Positions 59,196 through 64,000 of a stretch of DNA of 64,000 bases are shown piece after piece. Source of the stretch: Cystobasidium ongulense (Eukaryota; Basidiomycota; Cystobasidiomycetes; Cystobasidiales; Cystobasidiaceae); NCBI GenBank assembly GCA_022835595.1, contig BQUP01000001.1, forward strand, positions 744,001 to 808,000, read 5' to 3'. Each line of letters begins with the position of its first letter. The first letter of the stretch is position 1. The position numbers and the translations under genes were made by a program. A model generated the notes under the pieces. It did no database searches. It was not told the DNA's origin and saw only the letters and a program-made list of their open reading frames with translations.

Positions 59196-60784
59196 ATGTC
59201 CGCAGACACATCCAGCGACAGCCACGTGTCAGTCGCCTCGCCGGTCGACCAGACAAACGGCAGCCCGGTCGCATCGACTTCCCTCAAGACGCTGGACGAT
59301 GCAGAAGAGGCGACAGGAAGCGAAGGAGAGCAGGAAGGAAGCGAGAGTGAAGCGGGAGATGACGATGACGACGAACTCGACGGCCTGGAGAAGTCTTCGG
59401 CCACCTTTGAGTCGCTGGGCTTGATCCCGCAGATCTGCGAAGCCTGCGCGCTCCTCAAATTCAAGGCTCCCACGCCCATCCAGGCAGACACGATTCCCTA
59501 TGCGCTGCAAGGGAAAGACGTTATCGGTCTGGCTCAGACTGGCTCAGGAAAGACGGCCGCATTTGCGCTTCCCATCATCCAGGCCTTGTGGGACAACCCC
59601 CAGCCTTACTTTGCGTGCGTCCTTGCACCAACAAGAGAGCTGGCATATCAGATCAGCGAGCAGTTCACTGCACTTGGAAGCACCATCGGCGTCCGATGCG
59701 TCGTCCTCGTCGGTGGAATGGACATGATGGAGCAGAGCATCGCGTTGTCCAAAAGGCCGCACATCATCGTCGCCACTCCTGGTCGTCTGCAGGATCATCT
59801 GGAGAATACCAAGGGCTTTTCTTTGAGGACTTTGAAATATCTAGTGAGTCAGGCTCCTCGCATTCCCGTGGACTAAGTCGCTGACGACATGTTGCCCTGC
59901 AGGTCATGGACGAAGCAGATCGACTCTTAGATATGGATTTTGGACCAGCTATCGACAAGATTCTGAAAGTCATCCCGCGCGAACGGCATACCTACCTCTT
60001 CTCAGCCACAATGACAACAAAGGTTGCCAAGCTACAGCGAGCATCACTTTCCAATCCCGTCAAGATCGAAGTTTCCTCCAAGTACTCTACCGTAGACACC
60101 CTCATTCAACACTACATGTTCATTCCTTTAAAGCACAAGGATACGTATCTTGTTTACCTAGCAAACGAGCTCTCTGGACGCACAATGATCATATTCACTC
60201 GAACTGTACATGATGCCAGTCGTATAGCGCTCATGCTACGACACCTGGGTTTCCCAGCTATTCCCCTCCACGGTCAGCTATCTCAATCACATCGTCTCGG
60301 CGCATTAAACAAGTTCAAGAGCGGGGGAAGGACAATTCTGGTCGCGACAGATGTCGCATCTCGAGGTCTGGATATTCCCCTCGTAGACTACGTGATCAAT
60401 TATGATATACCAACGCACAGCAAAGATTATATCCACAGAGTTGGAAGAACAGCACGAGCTGGAAGGAGTGGTAAATCTATTACGCTCGCTACACAGTATG
60501 ATGTCGAGCTACTTCAACGTATTGAAGGAGTCATCGGAAAGAAAATGGATGAATTCCCAAGTGATAAAGAACAAGTCTTACTTTTAGCAGAAAGAGTTGG
60601 TGAAGCACAGCGTGAAGCAGCGAAAGAGCTGAGAGAAAAAGGTGTCAGTGGCGAAGGCAAGAACGGCAGAAAGGGAGGAAGCTCGAAAAGACGCAGAGAG
60701 GATGATAGAGATAGAGACGATGATGTCGTACAAGCTGGTATGAGCGGAGCCAAAATGCGCAAGAAGATCAATAGACGTCGTTAG
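59196..60784 (+). CDS. RRP3: DEAD-box RNA helicase Rrp3
   Basis: Exons 59196-59843 and 59903-60784 give 509 residues. An acidic N-terminus ([10 protein letters not shown]) precedes the Q motif ([16 protein letters not shown]). The helicase core shows motif I AQTGSGKT, Ia [11 protein letters not shown], Ib TPGR, DEAD at residues 219-222, SAT, then ARGLD-type [12 protein letters not shown] and [11 protein letters not shown]. The basic C-terminus (KKINRRR) suits nucleolar retention. The motif set and the start of domain 1 match yeast Rrp3 and human DDX47, required for 35S pre-rRNA processing to 18S rRNA. The single intron ends right before VMDEADRLL. Confidence 0.92.
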
Positions 60785-61253
60785 GCTAGTGGCATTGAAG
60801 AAGGATTGGTGTGTTTTTCCATCTATTTCTATCGTTCCATTCGTATCGGAAGTGCGCTCTGTTATTACTCGGTATCTTTGGTATGGAATCTATTCTATGC
60901 ACGTGAAAGGAATGGAAAGAAACATAACGGTCGCGACGTTAAATTGGTCTGACTACAAGTTCTAGAATAAGTAATAAGGTGCTCCTCTTATGGCTCCGAA
61001 ATAGCAACGGCTTTACAAAACATAACAAAAGAAGGGAAAACCGAGCCAATGGTATCATTTTGACTTGGACGGCTCAAAGATCTATGTGCATGATTAAATA
61101 AGTTCTCGCTAAACTGCTAAGCACAACTGATTACCGCATAAAGTCGATTAAAGTACGCTGAAGATCTCATCTTCACGAGTGTAAGTATCTGTCTAGAAGA
61201 CGAATGACCGAGCACTTCGAACGACTACTTCTCGGAAACGTAAACTATGAATG
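60785..61253. other. convergent intergenic region
   Basis: This AT-rich spacer lies between the RRP3 stop and the stop of the minus-strand membrane-protein gene. No gene was seen. Confidence 0.4.
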
Positions 61254-63962
61254 TTAGGGTTTACCGCCAAGCGAAATATCCTGATATCGAGGTAGCATTA
61301 CCGCCTCCAACTGCACCAGTACTACCCCCAACTGAACGTCTTGAACATCATTAGGTGATCCAGTACTGATGAAAGATCTATTGTTGTGCTCCCAGACTCT
61401 CCATATACTCGAGCGTGACGATGCACCATCCGAAGATACTGATTGACGGTGCTGTCTTGTACTAACGCCGTACTCTAGAACTCGACTCAGGTGTGAGGAA
61501 GGAGCGCTAGCTGCAGGCTGAATGTCGCGTGGCTGTGAAGGCTGCATGGAGAGAGGATGCATATGAGGTCGTGGGAAGGTGCTACTGCTGGCAGTAGAAA
61601 CGATAGGTCGAGGTTGGGGATATGCATATGTTTCATGAGTTTCAAACTCTGGTATCATTTTCGATGGCCCAGGCGGTGATTCAGGCACCATTCCATCATA
61701 TGCTGAAGGGCTTCGTGCTGCATGTAGTTGTTGGGGTAGAAGAAGTGAACCATGCCAAGATGCCCATGCAGAGTTCTGACTCGCTTTGGGTGTTTCAGGC
61801 GAGTGTACATCTTCGACTAATGTATTTGGAGCCATAGGAGGTAGCGTTGGGAAGCTAATACCTTGTATAGATGTATTACCTCGAGGAGTAGGCGCAGCAC
61901 TAGCTAGATAATACTCTAATCCGGTGCTATCGGGGACTGGTGCATTATCCACCCTATATATAGCGTCTGAGCTGGCTGAGCGAGGTGCGCGATCCAGCTG
62001 GAGTGATTCTACACCTTCTTGTCGACGCGTTTCATCAGAATCTGGATTTCGGACGGATAGCTATCATCGACGGAACACGGCAAAATGTTAGTTTGTATCA
62101 CTTGTTCTATAAAAGAAATTATTGACTGAGCAGAGCACAATGGTCACTTACCGGTCTGCTTCTGCGTTTCCGATAGGTATCGGATGTATAGCCCGACCTT
62201 CTTCTTTCTTGCTTATCAGTAAAAGCAGCAACTACAGTTGGATCATGACTTGTAGTCGTATGACCTGTACTCGAAGGATCTCTAAAGGGATCATGTCCAT
62301 GACTACTTCCGCTAGCGGAATTGTCCTCCCCTAATGCGCTACCATCATTCGAACGATGTTGTCTCACAGGAGGAGGAGGATTCGTAAATGTATGTGGCCG
62401 GACTTGTAGCATGGTGAGCGGCGATATGGCCCTCGCTGCTGTTACTACATCTAGTTGATTTGTGTACTTTCCCCGAGGTGGAGTTTCTGTACCTCGCATA
62501 GATGGAGGCTGACTTTTTCGTCTTTCAACGAAGAATGAACCAGGAGGTCCTGTTCCTCCCGTGTGTGCCATTTCGGGGTTCATGTTGTGCGAAAAGGCAG
62601 GTGAATATAGCGGGTTGATATTGGTGCCGCCGGCTTGATTGTCCGAATGATCGCCAAATGAGGAGACTGAATCTCTATCCCTATATGCAGCTCCAGCGAT
62701 ATCATGCTCTCCATCCTCCCTCTTCCTCCGCCGCATAAAGAAGATTACCAAGAATATAAGCCATGCAGCTGATACGACTGTAATACTTGCGATAGTTCCT
62801 TTCCCACCAGGAGTAGCAAAGAAGGCGAGTCCGGTGCCTCTACCACTTCCATCATCGCCGCTTCCTGTAGTAGGATCTGCAACGTTCGGACCAAGCGGTG
62901 GGAGAGTTGTATTGTCATTGTTGGGGGAGAGGGTTGAAGCTGAAGTGGAGAGGGTGAGGGTCGGACGAGTAAGCAAAGGTAGCGTAATCTGACAGTTGTA
63001 GTCTGTCACTGTCAGAACCACGGCTTTGTCGTTGTCCTCGATACTCGGCGTATCACGTGACTGAATAGGGGGATCTGCAGAGTCGCGACTTGGAGCGGCA
63101 GTTCGGGCCATTGTATTGGCAGGGAAGTTGACAGTGGAAGTGAACGTAGTGAGAGGAGGTTGAGGAGCGTCTACTCCAGTTGGCGGTGGACGTGCTATAC
63201 AGAGATGGACGACACGGGTAGCTTGTGGAGGTTCGACGGGGAGAGGCGCGACTATGCCTGAGGGAGCAGTAGTATTCTTGGGTGTGCTTGTTTTTGTTGG
63301 CCTAGTGCGCGTCAGAGGAGTGCGCGTAGGCTTTAGTGATGTTGGAGAGGGCCTTCTTCGGGTTGTAGGTGTACTCTTCGGTTTACCCTTTTTGGACGTC
63401 TTTGTACTGGGTCCTTTACGCCGAGTAGTATTAGCAGCAGCAGTAGTCAGAATGTCAGGAAGGATCAGCACGGGCGAGTTGTTGACCAGAGTGATGGTAG
63501 GATATTGATCAGAGGGAGCATAGCTGGTTACCGGCGAGGAGGGTGGGCTATTCTGTCGTTCTTGCAGCGTACCACTAATTGAAGTGGCGCTGGAGATGGA
63601 TGTAGATGTGACCTGAGTGGTGGAGGTGGCAGCAGTGTTCAGGCCCAGAGTGACAGTATCCAAGTTGCCTGTATCGCTCAGTGCAGACATGGCCAGGTCC
63701 TGTCCCTTTTGCAATTGTCTATCATGCCGGTGCTGGTGCTCTGCGATAATCTGCTGGGCAGGTCCACCACCAGCAGGACGGGGGTGCAGAGGCAGTCTGA
63801 ATGCTTGATGTGCCCTAGTAGTCGGTAGTAATGGTCACTATCCTCAGCTACACCACCCTATGAATACATGGTATTCTGCACCCACCTCGCCTGCAGCCTG
63901 CGAGTCCGACCATGGCTCGCCGTCGTCGGTATTGACAGATTTCCCTCGTCCAACCTGGCCAT
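61254..63962 (-). CDS. S/T/P-rich single-pass membrane protein
   Basis: The proposed exons are 63886-63962, 62152-63814 and 61254-62060, giving 848 residues. The frame is open from the first ATG at 63962 through both junctions. The N-terminal 360 residues are Thr/Ser/Pro-rich with basic TRRRPSPTS-like stretches and a short conserved-looking part (TVTDYNCQITLPL). One membrane helix (IASITVVSAAWLIFLVIFFM, about residues 365-385) is followed by a basic RRRKRED stop-transfer and a long Ser/Pro-rich cytosolic tail of about 460 residues. No clear signal peptide is seen. The make-up resembles the two tandem proteins at 28-32 kb, but there is no convincing sequence match. Function is unknown. Confidence 0.6.
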
Positions 63963-64000
63963 ATCTAGCAGGCAGCAGTCTACTCTGCTGACGAGTACAT

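Overview
The window is nuclear DNA of a compact, intron-rich fungus, most likely a basidiomycete. Genes lie on both strands, often a few hundred bases apart. Nearly all are split by short introns of about 50-90 nt with GTGAGT/GTAAGT-like donors, CTGAC/CTAAC-like branch sites and CAG/TAG acceptors. Several products are typical of basidiomycetes: an HRxxH secreted peptidase, a Swi3-type SWIRM/ZZ/SANT protein, a long-spacer SR-protein kinase and an O-fucosyltransferase-like type II membrane protein. I could not fix the genus. Coordinates come from reading splice junctions by eye in the frame of protein similarity, and each multi-exon model keeps the frame throughout unless stated.

0-16.6 kb: a Cys-rich single-pass membrane protein, the 25S rRNA methyltransferase Bmt2, an RWD/DUF1115 protein, a MAPK-phosphatase-like dual-specificity phosphatase (-), a conserved fungal protein that reads like a Rai1/DXO-type PD-(D/E)XK protein (-), a small unknown protein, a Q-rich DUF1771+SMR protein with a C-terminal CaaX box, an HRxxH secreted peptidase (-) and RNA polymerase III subunit Rpc25.

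16.9-26.3 kb: a kinesin-7-like motor (-), mitochondrial ribosomal protein bS16m with a 10-nt exon, a DUF1749 (SidJ-like) hydrolase (-) and ribosomal protein uL13 (-). A recent 351-bp partial copy of the uL13 gene sits just 3' of the hydrolase.

28-41.5 kb: two tandem S/T- and acid-rich single-pass membrane proteins, a many-exon Spo22/ZIP4-like meiotic TPR gene (-), Swi3/Rsc8 (-) head to head with complex I subunit NDUFB2, and a possible 48-residue microprotein.

41.9-64 kb: the O-fucosyltransferase-like protein, the SR-protein kinase, Vps18, a tandem pair of unknown paralogues whose last exon is far more alike than the exon before it, a 2H phosphoesterase (-), the DEAD-box helicase Rrp3 and a third S/T-rich single-pass membrane protein (-).

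The genes do not form one pathway. They are mostly housekeeping: ribosome and rRNA work (Bmt2, uL13, bS16m, Rrp3), transcription and chromatin (Rpc25, Swi3), trafficking and motility (Vps18, kinesin) and signalling (phosphatase, SR kinase). I recognised no tRNA, rRNA, CRISPR array, transposon or virus-derived element. The best candidates for something under-described are the Rai1/DXO-like protein (7.9-9.4 kb), the unknown tandem paralogues (55.6-57.7 kb) and the CaaX-tailed SMR protein (11.3-12.7 kb).
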